Origin: an uncultured Nocardiaceae bacterium
Lineage (GTDB): Bacteria > Actinomycetota > Actinomycetes > Mycobacteriales > Mycobacteriaceae
Length of the DNA stretch: 37,435 bases
Reading direction: 5' to 3'
Assembly: GCA_936936565.1 (NCBI GenBank)
Contig: CAKZIX010000084.1
Location: 1-37,435, forward strand
In this document: positions 7,952 to 16,081 of the stretch, in pieces
Position numbering within the stretch: the first letter of the stretch is position 1
Layout of the letters: the number at the start of each line of letters is the position of its first letter
The notes under the pieces: model-generated
What the model was told of the DNA's origin: nothing
Database searches by the model: none
The model's input: only the letters and a program-made list of their open reading frames with translations
Made by a program: the position numbers and the translations under genes

Positions 7952-8514
7952 ATGGTGCATTCAGTACAAGTTGTCAGGAAGCGGTAGCGCGGATGCCGTT
8001 TCGCCCGCAACAGCCGAAGCCCCGAGCGGCCTCCCCGTCTTGTTCGGATCCGCCGGACTGCCCAGTCCACGGCGGCACGTCAACGCAGACCGCGGTTGCT
8101 TGGTCTGAAAGGTGAGGTGCGGCAGCACCGGCCACTACGGCGGTTCAATTCCCGATCATCAAACAACTGACCACATGGGACTTGCTACGGGGCGAGGTTG
8201 TTGCGCCCGATCCCATCAACCGTCGACGCGTCGTCCTGCGACGGCAGCAAGACCAATCCGGCACCAAACGCGCATCCGGCCCGTCTTCGTTCGGCCCACT
8301 TCGTAAACACCTGCCGGTGTGTACGACTGATCGCTTGCTCGAGTGGCCACCTCGATGATCGCTAACGGGGCAGCATCCGAGAGTCGTTAAGGCGGAGCGT
8401 CACGATGTAGTGAAAAGCAGTGGATCGGCCGCGCGTTCGTTTGGCGCGATCCGGGCGCCGGTGCCTGAGAGAAGTTCAGCGATCCGCTCCCTACAACTGC
8501 TCAGGTTCCGGTAA

Positions 8515-8555
8515 CACCACCTCGTCCGTCGAACACATCGACGGACGAGGTGGTG
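8515..8555. other. Perfect 18-bp inverted repeat with 5-nt loop
   Basis: Arms at 8515-8532 and 8538-8555 are exactly complementary around the loop ACACA. It is the strongest hairpin in the gene-poor segment. No T-run follows on either strand and no gene ends beside it, so a simple terminator does not explain it; the flanks carry the short direct repeat AGGTTCC at about 8503 and 8556. Confidence 0.85.
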
Positions 8556-8881
8556 AGGTTCCCCGTTCCGGAGTCGACGGACGCCGCCTCGACTTTGGGA
8601 TCGGAGCCGTGACGCCTCGCCAATTTCGCGTCCAACTGTGGGGCGGTCGACCGCAGCGAACGAATGTCGCCGGCGTGCTTCGACTATGCGGCCGCGTGCG
8701 CCGACCAGGCGGCGGCGTCCGGGACTTTCCGCCCCGGCGCTACTTCAAGCTCACCTTCGCTGGCCGAGAAGACCGCTTCCGTGTACCCCCGCCAATCGCC
8801 GGCGCCGTTTAGGTGCGCACTCGGTAAGGCAGGCAACGTGACACAGCTTCGACTCCCGCCGATTCGGAAACGACGACACCC

Positions 8882-8895
8882 GTTTCACGTGAAAC
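8882..8895. promoter_or_regulatory. parS site
   Basis: GTTTCACGTGAAAC, perfect palindrome identical to the copy inside parA, with shared flanks on the complementary strand (CGA before and G after, 18 bp identical in all). It lies in the gene-poor segment. Confidence 0.93.
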
Positions 8896-8973
8896 TCGGG
8901 CGCCTCAGCTACCCGGGCAAAATTCTCTGGATGCACCGCAAATAGCCGCCGGGCGCCAGCGCTCCTTCGTACT

Positions 8974-9229
8974 CGCGATCCACCTCACCGCACGAGCCCA
9001 CCGCACCGCGATCCACCTAACGCCACAGGCCCATTACCGCGATCCGTACCCACCGCACTACTGGCACTGGACCGGGGATCCGCCTCACCCACGACCGGCC
9101 TCACCGGCACCGTCCGCACCCACGACCGGCCGCGCCACATCAGCACCCCACTCCCGATAGGCCTCTCCGCATCAGAACCTATGGCGCAAGCGCCTCACCG
9201 CACCTCCGATCCACCCCACCGCACCAGGC
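8974..9229. repeat. Degenerate repeats around GATCCACCTCACCGCAC
   Basis: CGCGATCCACCT occurs at 8974-8985 and 9007-9018, CGCGATCC at 9039-9046, a GGATCCGCCTCACC variant at about 9076, and a near copy at 9208-9229 that matches 8977-8998 at about 19 of 22 positions. The first GATC cores are spaced 33, 32 and 35 bp. CACCCACGACCGGCC is also repeated exactly at 9086-9100 and 9117-9131. The + strand here is rich in C and A and poor in G. Confidence 0.6.
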
Positions 9230-9943
9230 TCCTCACTGCTCCCATCCGCCTCGTCCGCGGAGCCATCCGACACACATCGCCGCTGCCGGTACCCGGACAG
9301 ATTCGCTATCGCGCCGGTCATACCGAAACCGAAGTAGCGGAACTCCACCCGCGCCATCTTCGGCTCGCAACCGGCGCCCCACGGCACCACATCGGCAACC
9401 GATCAGCCCACCGCGACCAAGTGACACCCACCGCGATTCCTGACCAACGACGTTCGTTGCGCGGACCAACACGGCCCGTGCCCCAAGCCAATTTGATCCG
9501 ATTCGACGGCGTCTTCCTTCGACCACGCCCCACCAACGCGTCCCGATTCTGTCGAAGCGGAACCGACCAGAGACCGCCGGTCGACCACTCCGCACGTTGT
9601 CTGCTTTGAGTTGTCCACGGGCCATCACGCATTCCAGTGGCAATGCGACGGCGTCCTGGATCTCTCTCCCTTCACAACGGCATCCAGCCGCGCCATCCGC
9701 CGTCGCCACATCCCGTCCGTCCTATCGCCGGACAGCCTGCGAGTGCCCCAACGTCCGCGACTTCGTTTCCCGTGATGCTGGTCCGCACGTGCTCGCGCGC
9801 TGACGCACGTTGCTCACCTTGAGCGCTGCTCCGGTCGTCCCCGAACCGCCGCGTCGCGGGCCGCCATGGACGCGTGAGGTGAGCAGCCGCCAGACGTCCG
9901 TTCATCGACGATCTGCACATGGAGAGCGAATGCGGAAACGACA

Positions 9944-9976
9944 CCGGCGGCAATCCCACATCGAGATTGCCGCCGG
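9944..9976 (-). terminator. Terminator of the DUF4190 gene
   Basis: A perfect 12-bp GC-rich stem (9944-9955 with 9965-9976) and 9-nt loop begin 14 bp beyond the stop codon of the DUF4190 gene on the minus strand; a moderate T-containing stretch follows. Confidence 0.75.
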
Positions 9977-9990
9977 CTTCAGCTGAATCG

Positions 9991-10314
9991 TTACGAGCTC
10001 GTCGATCCTACGGCGATCGCGATGATGAACACGACGATGAAGATCACGATCGCGAGCACGATCAAGACCGTGCCGATGATGCCGAGGATGTACCCGATCT
10101 GAACCGTCGTTCGCCCGCCGATCGCGCCGCCCGAGTTGTCGATTTCTCGAAGAGCCTTGCGGCCCATCACCCAGGCGAAGGGCGCGCAGATCTGACACAA
10201 CACAATGCCGAGAATGCCGAGGATCAGTACGGTAATCGCCTGCGGATGGCTCGGCGGTTCTTGATATCCGTACGGTTGTTGCGGCGGGTATCCGTAGGGC
10301 GGTGGCTGGCTCAC
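9991..10314 (-). CDS. DUF4190-type small membrane protein
   Basis: 107 aa: a cytoplasmic Pro/Tyr/Gln-rich head (PPPYGYPPQQPYGY) of about 25 residues followed by two hydrophobic stretches at about residues 27-50 and 72-103, with the ICAPFAWVMGRKALREID loop between them that is characteristic of DUF4190 proteins. Function unknown; such proteins are common in actinobacteria. The GTG at 10314 has a clear GGAGG eight bases upstream. It lies 65 bp behind rsmG on the same strand, probably co-transcribed with it, and is closed by a hairpin terminator. Its presence between rsmG and parA is not part of the usual origin gene order. Confidence 0.8.
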   Translation of the reverse strand: MSQPPPYGYPPQQPYGYQEPPSHPQAITVLILGILGIVLCQICAPFAWVMGRKALREIDNSGGAIGGRTTVQIGYILGIIGTVLIVLAIVIFIVVFIIAIAVGSTSS

Positions 10315-10379
10315 GGTCGACCTCCAGGGAGCGGGGTGGGTGCGTTCTCAGCATGACAGCCGCCCCTGCGCGCCGCCCG

Positions 10380-11054
10380 TTAACTGGTCGGACGGGTCCG
10401 CTTGTTGCGGTGCGGAATTCGGCGGCGCGGCTCGCGCTGTGCACGAACCACGATCGTGGGCGGATCGATGATTCCGATCCCACACTCGAGAATGACTGGG
10501 TCGACAGCACCGTACTTCGTCAGAGCAGCTCGGTCCCGTTCCAACTCTTCGGCAGCGCTCGTTCCCTTCAGGGCGAGCATCTGGCCATGGTCGTGGAGGA
10601 GCGGAAGCGACCACCGCGCGATCTTCTCGAGCGGTGCCACAGCCCGGGATGTCACCATGTCTGCGCCTCCCGCTTCTTTCACCACGTCCGGCTGCTCGGC
10701 ACGCCCCCGCACGATCATGACCTCCAGCCCAACACCTTCGGTGAACTCCGCAAGGTACTTCGTTCGACGGAGGAGTGGCTCGACGAGAACAAGGCGAAGA
10801 TCCGGCCTCGCGATCGCGAGCGGAATTCCGGGGAGGCCGGCGCCACTACCGATGTCTACGACGGACGCGTTCTCGGGGATCAGCTCGCTCACTACTGCGC
10901 AGTTCAGCAGGTGACGGTCCCACAACCTCGGCACCTCTCGCGGGCCGATGAGCCCACGTTCGACGCCGTCGGTCGCAAGTGACGCCCAGTACTGCTCGGC
11001 GAGAGACAACCGCGCACCGAACACTCGATGTGCGGCTTCTGGCGTCTGTTCCAC
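10380..11054 (-). CDS. rsmG: 16S rRNA (guanine527-N7)-methyltransferase
   Basis: 224-aa S-adenosylmethionine-dependent methyltransferase (GidB) that modifies G527 of 16S rRNA; loss causes low-level streptomycin resistance in mycobacteria. The SAM-binding motif VVDIGSGAGLPGIPLA covers residues 65-80, preceded by LWDRHLLNCAVVSELI and followed by LVLVEPLLRRTKYLAE and the TSRAVAPL motif near 140. The start is the GTG at 11054, which is the centre of a parS site; GAGAGG lies 8 nt upstream. The long basic C-terminal tail (RRRIPHRNKRTRPTS) is not usual in short RsmG proteins but occurs in actinobacteria. Jag lies 475 bp upstream rather than adjacent. Confidence 0.95.
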   Translation of the reverse strand: MEQTPEAAHRVFGARLSLAEQYWASLATDGVERGLIGPREVPRLWDRHLLNCAVVSELIPENASVVDIGSGAGLPGIPLAIARPDLRLVLVEPLLRRTKYLAEFTEGVGLEVMIVRGRAEQPDVVKEAGGADMVTSRAVAPLEKIARWSLPLLHDHGQMLALKGTSAAEELERDRAALTKYGAVDPVILECGIGIIDPPTIVVRAQREPRRRIPHRNKRTRPTS

Positions 11055-11061
11055 GTGAAAC
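11048..11061. promoter_or_regulatory. parS site on the rsmG start codon
   Basis: GTTCCACGTGAAAC; on the minus strand its central CACGTG supplies the GTG start of rsmG. ParB bound here could cover the rsmG initiation region. A DnaA-box-like CTATCCACA follows at 11066-11074. Confidence 0.92.
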
Positions 11062-11484
11062 CTCTCTATCCACAGAGAATTACACAGCTGTGATTAACTC
11101 TGCCATCGTCCGACACTGGGACCATCATCCAACGGGTCGCCGCGTTGGCGTCGGCGTCTACCACCAGTTCAAGCGAATCGAAACGAGCCGATCCGCACAG
11201 GCCGCCCGCTGCCGGATCTCACCTCACGTACAGCCGTGCGACACGCCCCGAGGGCGAGTGCGTCTCGCCCTCGGCACCAAGCGGCGCGACGGTCGGCCAC
11301 TTCGCGGCAACGACCGACTCTGCACAGCGATCCGCCACCACAACGTAGAAGCCCTGGCCGAACTCTGCCGCTCACAGCTCGGATCTGAGGCAGGAATGAC
11401 CGACGCATTGCGCCCAGACGGCGGACCACCGACATCTCCGGACACGACTAGCTTGATCCGCGACGGCAGCCCGACAAACGAACA
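11062..11484. other. Expanded rsmG-jag spacer with hairpin
   Basis: Relatives usually have rsmG and jag nearly touching; here about 420 bp separate the rsmG parS from the jag terminator. I see no gene in it. It contains a DnaA-box-like CTATCCACA (11066-11074) and a perfect 11-bp inverted repeat with 5-nt loop at 11248-11274 (CCGAGGGCGAG with its complement) lacking a T-run. The rsmG promoter must lie here. Confidence 0.6.
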
Positions 11485-11512
11485 GGGCCCCCGGACAACA
11501 TCCGGAGGCCCC
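11485..11512 (-). terminator. Terminator of the rpmH-jag operon
   Basis: Hairpin GGGCCCCCGGA / TCCGGAGGCCCC with loop CAACA (one internal mismatch), starting 17 bp beyond the jag stop on the minus strand. Confidence 0.65.
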
Positions 11513-11528
11513 GCAACGATGAGCTGTC

Positions 11529-12074
11529 TCAGCCCTTCAACACCACAACCCGACGCGCCGGTTCGACGCCTTCGCTCTCGCTCATGACGCCGTCGATGCC
11601 GGCTACCGCGTCGTGCACGATCTTGCGCTCGAATGGCGACATCGGCGCGAGCACCTCACGCTCGCCGGAAGCCAGCACCTTCTGCGCCGCCTTCTCGCCG
11701 AGCGCGGTCAGGTCGGCGCGGCGCTTGGACCGCCACCCGGCGATGTCGAGCATCAGCCGGCTGCGGACGCCCGTCGACTGCTGGACTGCCAGTCGCGTCA
11801 GCTCCTGCAGCGCATCCAGCACCTCGCCGTTGCGACCGACGAGCTTGGACAGATCACGACCGCCGTCGATGCTGACCACCGCGCGATCGCCTTCTACGTC
11901 CAAGTCGATATCGCCGTCGAAGTCGAGCACGTCGAGCAACTGCTCGAGATAGTCGCCGGCGATCTCGCCCTCTTCGATCAGATCTTCTTCCGTGCTGGAA
12001 TCGACCGTTTCCACCGCTGCTTCGGCTAGGTCGGTCACGGCGACTTCCCCTCCTTGTTCTGCTTCGGCATTCAT
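11529..12074 (-). CDS. jag: Jag/KhpB-like RNA-binding protein (KH-R3H)
   Basis: 181 aa. An acidic N-terminus (residues 1-45, rich in Glu/Asp) precedes a KH-like domain with SKLVGRNGEVLDALQELTRLAV near 75-96 and an R3H domain carrying SPFERKIVHDAV (Arg and His four apart) near 148-159. Such proteins bind RNA and are encoded with YidC in most Gram-positive origins. The ATG at 12074 is preceded by AAAGGAG; the longer frame upstream overlaps yidC and is not used. Last gene of the rpmH-rnpA-yidD-yidC-jag set, ended by a hairpin. Confidence 0.93.
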   Translation of the reverse strand: MNAEAEQGGEVAVTDLAEAAVETVDSSTEEDLIEEGEIAGDYLEQLLDVLDFDGDIDLDVEGDRAVVSIDGGRDLSKLVGRNGEVLDALQELTRLAVQQSTGVRSRLMLDIAGWRSKRRADLTALGEKAAQKVLASGEREVLAPMSPFERKIVHDAVAGIDGVMSESEGVEPARRVVVLKG

Positions 12075-12141
12075 GGACTTACTCCTTTGGCCCGAGCTGG
12101 TTCGGGCTGCATTGTTGGGGTCTGTGCGCGCAGGACGGCCG

Positions 12142-13203
12142 TCAGCGACGGCGCTTCTGATTCGCGCGGCCGCGGTTCGCCTTGCCACCACCGGTCGACT
12201 TCTTCGGCTTGGCTCCCGGCTTCGGCGTGCTGGGCGCGGACGTCGGATTGGTGACCGTTTCGTCGCTGTCCACAACCTTCTTCAGCTGCTGCGGCTTGGC
12301 TCCGGGCTTGGGCGCGTTGTCCTTGCGGCGCTCGAGCGCGGCCTGCTTCTTTGCCTCTTCCTCGCGATCGATCTTGCCGAACACGATGTGCTGCTGGCCG
12401 TAGGTCCAGACGTTGTTCGACACCCAGTACAGCAAGATCGCGATGGGCAGCAGTGCGCCGAAGACCAGCACGCCGAGCGGGAAGATCCACAGTGCGAGGC
12501 GGTTCATGATCTGCGCCTGCGGCTGCGCGAGCGCGGCCTCACTCTGGCGGGCGATAGATGCGCGGGCGTTGAAGTGGGTAGCCAGCGACGCGATGATCAT
12601 CAGCGGGACCGCGACCAAACCGATACCGACGTGAGTCGGCACCGTGCCACCCGCCACCGAGAACGCTTCGAAATACCTGGACGGCTGGCTGATGTACGAC
12701 GACAGCGGCGCCCCGAACAGGTCCGACTTCAGGAACGACTGCACGTCGGACGCCGGGAAGAAGTAGTTGGGCGTGTTCATGTTCGCCTCGGCGGACATGG
12801 CCGGCGGGCGACCGAAACCGCCGACAGTTCGGTTGAAGCACATCAGCACGTGGTAAAGGCCGATGAACACCGGTGCCTGCAGCAGGATCGGTAGGCAGCC
12901 CATGATCGGGTTGAAGCCGTGCTCGCGCTGCAGCTTCTGCATCTCCTGCGCCATCTTCTGGCGGTCGTTCTTGTACTTCTTTTGCAGCTCGCGGATTTGC
13001 GGCTGCAGTTCTGCCATCTGACGGGTGGTGCGGACCTGCTTGACGAACGGGTAGTAGAGGATGACACGCAGCGTGAACACGAGGAACACCACGGACAGGG
13101 CCCACGTGATGCCGTTGTCGGGGCCGAGGAACGGAATCGCCCCGAAGACCTTGTGCCAGACCCACAGGATCCCGGACACGGGGTAGTAGATGAAGTCGAG
13201 CAC
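12142..13203 (-). CDS. yidC: Membrane protein insertase YidC
   Basis: 353-aa insertase (Oxa1 family) that places proteins into the inner membrane with or without SecYEG. Hydrophobic segments are near residues 5-20, 33-52, 105-122, 195-212 and 250-275; the family motif QKKYKNDRQKMAQEMQKL lies in the first cytoplasmic loop (about 73-90) and MGCLPILLQAPVFIGLYHVL in the third segment. The C-terminal 65 residues are Lys/Pro/Arg-rich (ending ANQKRRR), typical of ribosome-contacting tails. GTG start at 13203, 4 bp behind yidD. Several family members carry a signal segment that stays uncleaved, as seems the case here. Confidence 0.95.
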   Translation of the reverse strand: MLDFIYYPVSGILWVWHKVFGAIPFLGPDNGITWALSVVFLVFTLRVILYYPFVKQVRTTRQMAELQPQIRELQKKYKNDRQKMAQEMQKLQREHGFNPIMGCLPILLQAPVFIGLYHVLMCFNRTVGGFGRPPAMSAEANMNTPNYFFPASDVQSFLKSDLFGAPLSSYISQPSRYFEAFSVAGGTVPTHVGIGLVAVPLMIIASLATHFNARASIARQSEAALAQPQAQIMNRLALWIFPLGVLVFGALLPIAILLYWVSNNVWTYGQQHIVFGKIDREEEAKKQAALERRKDNAPKPGAKPQQLKKVVDSDETVTNPTSAPSTPKPGAKPKKSTGGGKANRGRANQKRRR

Positions 13204-13207
13204 GGCT

Positions 13208-13519
13208 CTATGAACTCCTGTCGTTCGTACTCACATGCGGTGGTTTGTGGATCGCTCCGCAAGCTCCGTGCCACGGCTGCGCCGGCATGAACTCCGCACC
13301 TGGGGATTGCGGCGGTACCGGATCCCAACCACCAGGGTGCCAGGGTCCACATTTCAGCAGCCGGACGACGGTCAGCGAGACACCCATCCACAGGCCGTGG
13401 CGGTGCAAGGCGGTGACTGCGTACTCGCTGCAGGTGGGAGTGAACCGGCAGGTTGGCATCCGGGTCGGCGACACGTACGTGCGATACAGCTCGATCAGAG
13501 CGATGAGGGCGTGCTTCAC
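13208..13519 (-). CDS. yidD: Membrane protein insertion efficiency factor YidD
   Basis: 103 aa, short amphipathic membrane-associated protein that assists YidC-dependent insertion. The family block LYRTYVSPTRMPTCRFTPTCSEYAVTAL covers residues 12-39 with its conserved cysteines, followed by HG and CGPWHPGGWDPVP at about 57-69. GTG start at 13519 overlaps the rnpA stop by 4 bp (GTGA), indicating translational coupling; yidC follows after 4 bp. Confidence 0.95.
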   Translation of the reverse strand: MKHALIALIELYRTYVSPTRMPTCRFTPTCSEYAVTALHRHGLWMGVSLTVVRLLKCGPWHPGGWDPVPPQSPGAEFMPAQPWHGACGAIHKPPHVSTNDRSS

Positions 13520-13854
13520 CGTTTGTCCTTGGTGAGCGCGGCCCGAATCTGTCGGTCCAGATCGGCCGACGTTGCGGTGGCGGCGCCTGGCAGGGCCCGG
13601 ATCACGAGATCGGTGTTGTCCGGCAGCACCAGCCGATCGCAGATATGACGAAGCCGCCGGGCGACACGGTGACGAATCACCGCGGGCCCGACGGCTTTGC
13701 TGACGATCAGTCCGAAACGCGGACCGCCGTGCGTGACGAAGTCGTCGCGCACGGCAATGTGCAGCACAAGATCACGTCTCCCGATTCGGCGGCCGCGGCG
13801 AACGGCGTGCGAGAAATCAGAGTGGTGATGCAGCCGTTTCGACTGCGGCAGCAC
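13516..13854 (-). CDS. rnpA: Ribonuclease P protein component
   Basis: 112-aa basic protein that with the M1-type RNA trims tRNA 5' leaders. The N-terminus MLPQSKRLHHHSDFSHAVRRG and the RNR-type region VIRHRVARRLRHICDRL (residues 58-75; the consensus reads (K)RN(R)(I/V)KR) identify the family; the usual Asn of the RNR motif is His here. GTG start at 13854, 26 bp after rpmH, the universal rpmH-rnpA pair. Overlaps yidD by 4 bp. Confidence 0.94.
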   Translation of the reverse strand: MLPQSKRLHHHSDFSHAVRRGRRIGRRDLVLHIAVRDDFVTHGGPRFGLIVSKAVGPAVIRHRVARRLRHICDRLVLPDNTDLVIRALPGAATATSADLDRQIRAALTKDKR

Positions 13855-13880
13855 CCTTTACGCTCCAGCGTCCCAGGCGA

Positions 13881-14024
13881 TCAGGCGGTCAGCGACTTGC
13901 GGCCCTTGGACCGGCGCGCGTTGACGATCGCGCGGCCGGCGCGAGTCCGCATCCGGAGCCGGAAGCCGTGAACACGCGCGCGACGTCGATTGTTCGGCTG
14001 GAACGTCCGCTTGCCCTTGGCCAC
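13881..14024 (-). CDS. rpmH: 50S ribosomal protein L34
   Basis: 47-aa highly basic protein, full family length: MAKGKRTFQPNNRRRARVHG at the start and the RSKGRKSLTA end are diagnostic of L34. GTG start at 14024 with GAGGAG at 14034-14039. First gene of the leftward operon, divergent from dnaA; its 5' untranslated region contains the short palindrome CATCCC-C-GGGATG at 14054-14066. Confidence 0.97.
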   Translation of the reverse strand: MAKGKRTFQPNNRRRARVHGFRLRMRTRAGRAIVNARRSKGRKSLTA

Positions 14025-14566
14025 GGTTCAACACTCCTCGAAAATTGGCGTGACATCCCCGGGATGCCAACGGGTTGGTGGTACAAAATCTGTGGTCTTC
14101 ACCGGCCACGAGCACAGCACACAGCGTTCACCGTGCCGATGGGTGACTGTACGAGGGTACTGATGTGCCGCTGCAGGGTCAAACTCGCCCGTTTCTGCTG
14201 CGCTGCCCGGCGGCCTGAGTTAGCGTCGTGCAATGCGCTTACCGCAGCGACTCCTCAGGAATCGATGTTCCGGCTCGGCGCAGTCACAAACGTCACCCCC
14301 GCGCGGCTCGGTCGACGGCTTCGCTCGCTCCGTGCATCGATAGTTCCTGGATAGGCCCGGTGCGTCCCCGATCGGGGCGAGAACTAACACTCCTGTGGTT
14401 TGTCCACATCTGTGGATAATTATGTGGAGACCTCGCCCTGGTGGCATATTCTCGGGTGCACTCGAAGCGAACTTTTGCGTTGCTCCATCGTCTGGTTGGG
14501 GGACCGGACGATGGCAAGGGTTGTCCGAGAGTGCTGTGAACACCACCAACTCAGGGGAGGACAGTC
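14025..14566. promoter_or_regulatory. rpmH-dnaA divergent regulatory region
   Basis: 542 bp with no gene. It must hold the leftward promoter of rpmH and the rightward promoter of dnaA. A head-to-head DnaA-box pair stands at 14400-14419: TTGTCCACA (perfect) and TGTGGATAA (perfect TTATCCACA on the other strand), 2 bp apart, suggesting DnaA autoregulation. A possible -10 CATATT for dnaA follows at 14445-14450. The dnaA ribosome-binding site is GGGGAGGA at 14554-14561. Confidence 0.7.
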
Positions 14567-16081
14567 GTGATAGACGAGCCGAACGCGCTTGCTCGAGTCT
14601 GGCCAGACGTGGTCGACGAACTCACCAACGGCGCCGACGGCTCTGCACCGGCTGTCTCGATGGCTCAGAAGGCCTGGCTGAAGCTCGTCAAGCCACTGAC
14701 ATTTGCCCAGGGATTCGCGCTTGTTTCCGTGCCGTCGACGATGGCGCAGAACCTCGTCGAACGTGACCTGCGCGAGCCGATCATGACGGCTTTGTCGCGC
14801 CATCTCGGGGAAGATGTGGCGGGACTCGGCGTCAAAGTCGCACCCGAAGATTCCGATGCCATCGAAATCGCCCCACCGCAGAACGGCCTCGACCGGATTC
14901 GGCGCGACGAACCGACGGATTTCGGGCGCCGCCGTCTGACCGGACTCACCGGCGGCTACGACGAACTCGACGAAGAGCACGAGGCGCTCGCCAGCGTCCG
15001 CAACGCCTACCCGTCCTACTACACGAAGCCGGCTGACACTCCGCCGTCGGGCGACAGCCTGAACTCGAAGTACACGTTCGAGTCGTTCGTCATCGGCGCG
15101 TCGAACCGGTTCGCACACGCGGCCGCCGTCGCCATCGCCGAGGCGCCGGCGCGGGCCTACAACCCCCTCTTCATCTGGGGTGCATCCGGGCTGGGGAAAA
15201 CTCATCTCCTGCACGCCGCGGGCAACTATGCCCAGAAACTCTTCCCGGGCATGCGCATCAAGTACGTGTCCACCGAAGAGTTCACCAACGACTTCATCAA
15301 CAGCCTCCGCGACGACCGCAAGGTGGCGTTCAAACGCCGCTACCGCGAGACCGACGTGTTGCTCGTCGACGACATCCAGTTCATCGAAGGCAAGGAAGGT
15401 ATCCAGGAAGAGTTCTTCCACACCTTCAACACACTGCACAACGCGAACAAGCAGATCGTCGTATCGAGCGACCGGCCCCCCAAGCAGCTGGCGACGCTCG
15501 AGGAGCGGCTGCGCACTCGGTTCGAATGGGGTCTCATCACCGACGTGCAGCCGCCCGAACTCGAGACGCGGATCGCGATCTTGCGCAAGAAGGCCCGCAT
15601 GGATCGGCTCGACGTGCCGCACGACGTGCTCGAGCTCATCGCCAGCCGCATCGAACGCAACATTCGCGAGTTGGAAGGCGCGCTGATCCGGGTCACGGCA
15701 TTCGCGTCACTCAACGGGCAGCCGCTCGATCTCAGCCTGGCCGCTGCGGTGTTGCGTGACCTGGTACCCGATTCAGCAGCCCTCGAGATCACCGCAGCGA
15801 CGATCATGGCGGTGGTGGCCGAGTACTACAACACCTCACTCGAGGAGTTGTGCGGTCCCGGTAAGGCCCGGCCGCTGGCACAGGCACGACAGATCGCCAT
15901 GTATCTGTGCCGAGAACTCACCGACCTGTCACTGCCGAAGATCGGGCAGACGTTCGGTCGCGACCACACCACGGTCATGTACGCCGACCGCAAGGTGCGC
16001 AAGGACATGACCGAGAAGGTTGTGGTGTACGAGCAGATTCAGGAGCTCACCGCTCGGATCAAGCAGCGTTCGCGGCGCTGA
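14567..16081 (+). CDS. dnaA: Chromosomal replication initiator DnaA
   Basis: 504-aa AAA+ ATPase that binds DnaA boxes and melts oriC. Domain I (about 1-90) with KAWLKLVKPLTFAQGFALVSVPS; a variable acidic domain II to about 160; domain III with Walker A GASGLGKT at 204-211 and Walker B VLLVDDIQFIEGKEG near 262; domain IV with the DNA-binding signature GRDHTTVMYADRKV around 464-477. GTG start at 14567 with GGGGAGGA five bases upstream. The linker is short compared with the very long Streptomyces DnaA, as expected for Mycobacteriales. oriC follows directly. Confidence 0.98.
   Translation: MIDEPNALARVWPDVVDELTNGADGSAPAVSMAQKAWLKLVKPLTFAQGFALVSVPSTMAQNLVERDLREPIMTALSRHLGEDVAGLGVKVAPEDSDAIEIAPPQNGLDRIRRDEPTDFGRRRLTGLTGGYDELDEEHEALASVRNAYPSYYTKPADTPPSGDSLNSKYTFESFVIGASNRFAHAAAVAIAEAPARAYNPLFIWGASGLGKTHLLHAAGNYAQKLFPGMRIKYVSTEEFTNDFINSLRDDRKVAFKRRYRETDVLLVDDIQFIEGKEGIQEEFFHTFNTLHNANKQIVVSSDRPPKQLATLEERLRTRFEWGLITDVQPPELETRIAILRKKARMDRLDVPHDVLELIASRIERNIRELEGALIRVTAFASLNGQPLDLSLAAAVLRDLVPDSAALEITAATIMAVVAEYYNTSLEELCGPGKARPLAQARQIAMYLCRELTDLSLPKIGQTFGRDHTTVMYADRKVRKDMTEKVVVYEQIQELTARIKQRSRR

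Larger units (their letters stand above)
5831..9943. other. Gene-poor centromere-like segment
   Basis: About 4.1 kb between the parA ribosome-binding site and the terminator of the DUF4190 gene contains no open frame I can support: none has a family motif, a good ribosome-binding site and the third-position GC pattern of the neighbours together. It does contain three intact parS sites, a 32-bp repeat, a strong hairpin, a repeat-rich C-over-G segment, isolated DnaA-box-like words (TTGTCCACG at 9611-9619, TTGTCCAAT at 6311-6319) and an rsmG-like relic. It probably serves as ParB loading platform and has grown by duplication and decay. Confidence 0.7.

Noticed and set aside
7573..8115. 180-codon plus-strand frame reading through the parS at 7938
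   Set aside because: No motif or ribosome-binding site, mixed codon use, overlaps the end of the rsmG relic in another frame.
9181..9709. Overlapping frames of 142 (+) and 158 (-) codons
   Set aside because: Products are low-complexity (Arg/Pro/His or Gly/Arg/Trp) and mirror the strand base bias of the repeat-rich segment.
9761..9775. GTTTCCCGTGATGC as a further parS
   Set aside because: The central CACGTG is lost (CCCGTG) and the right arm does not match.
14420..15622. 400-codon minus-strand frame over dnaA
   Set aside because: Antisense to dnaA and crosses its promoter; no ribosome-binding site or motif.
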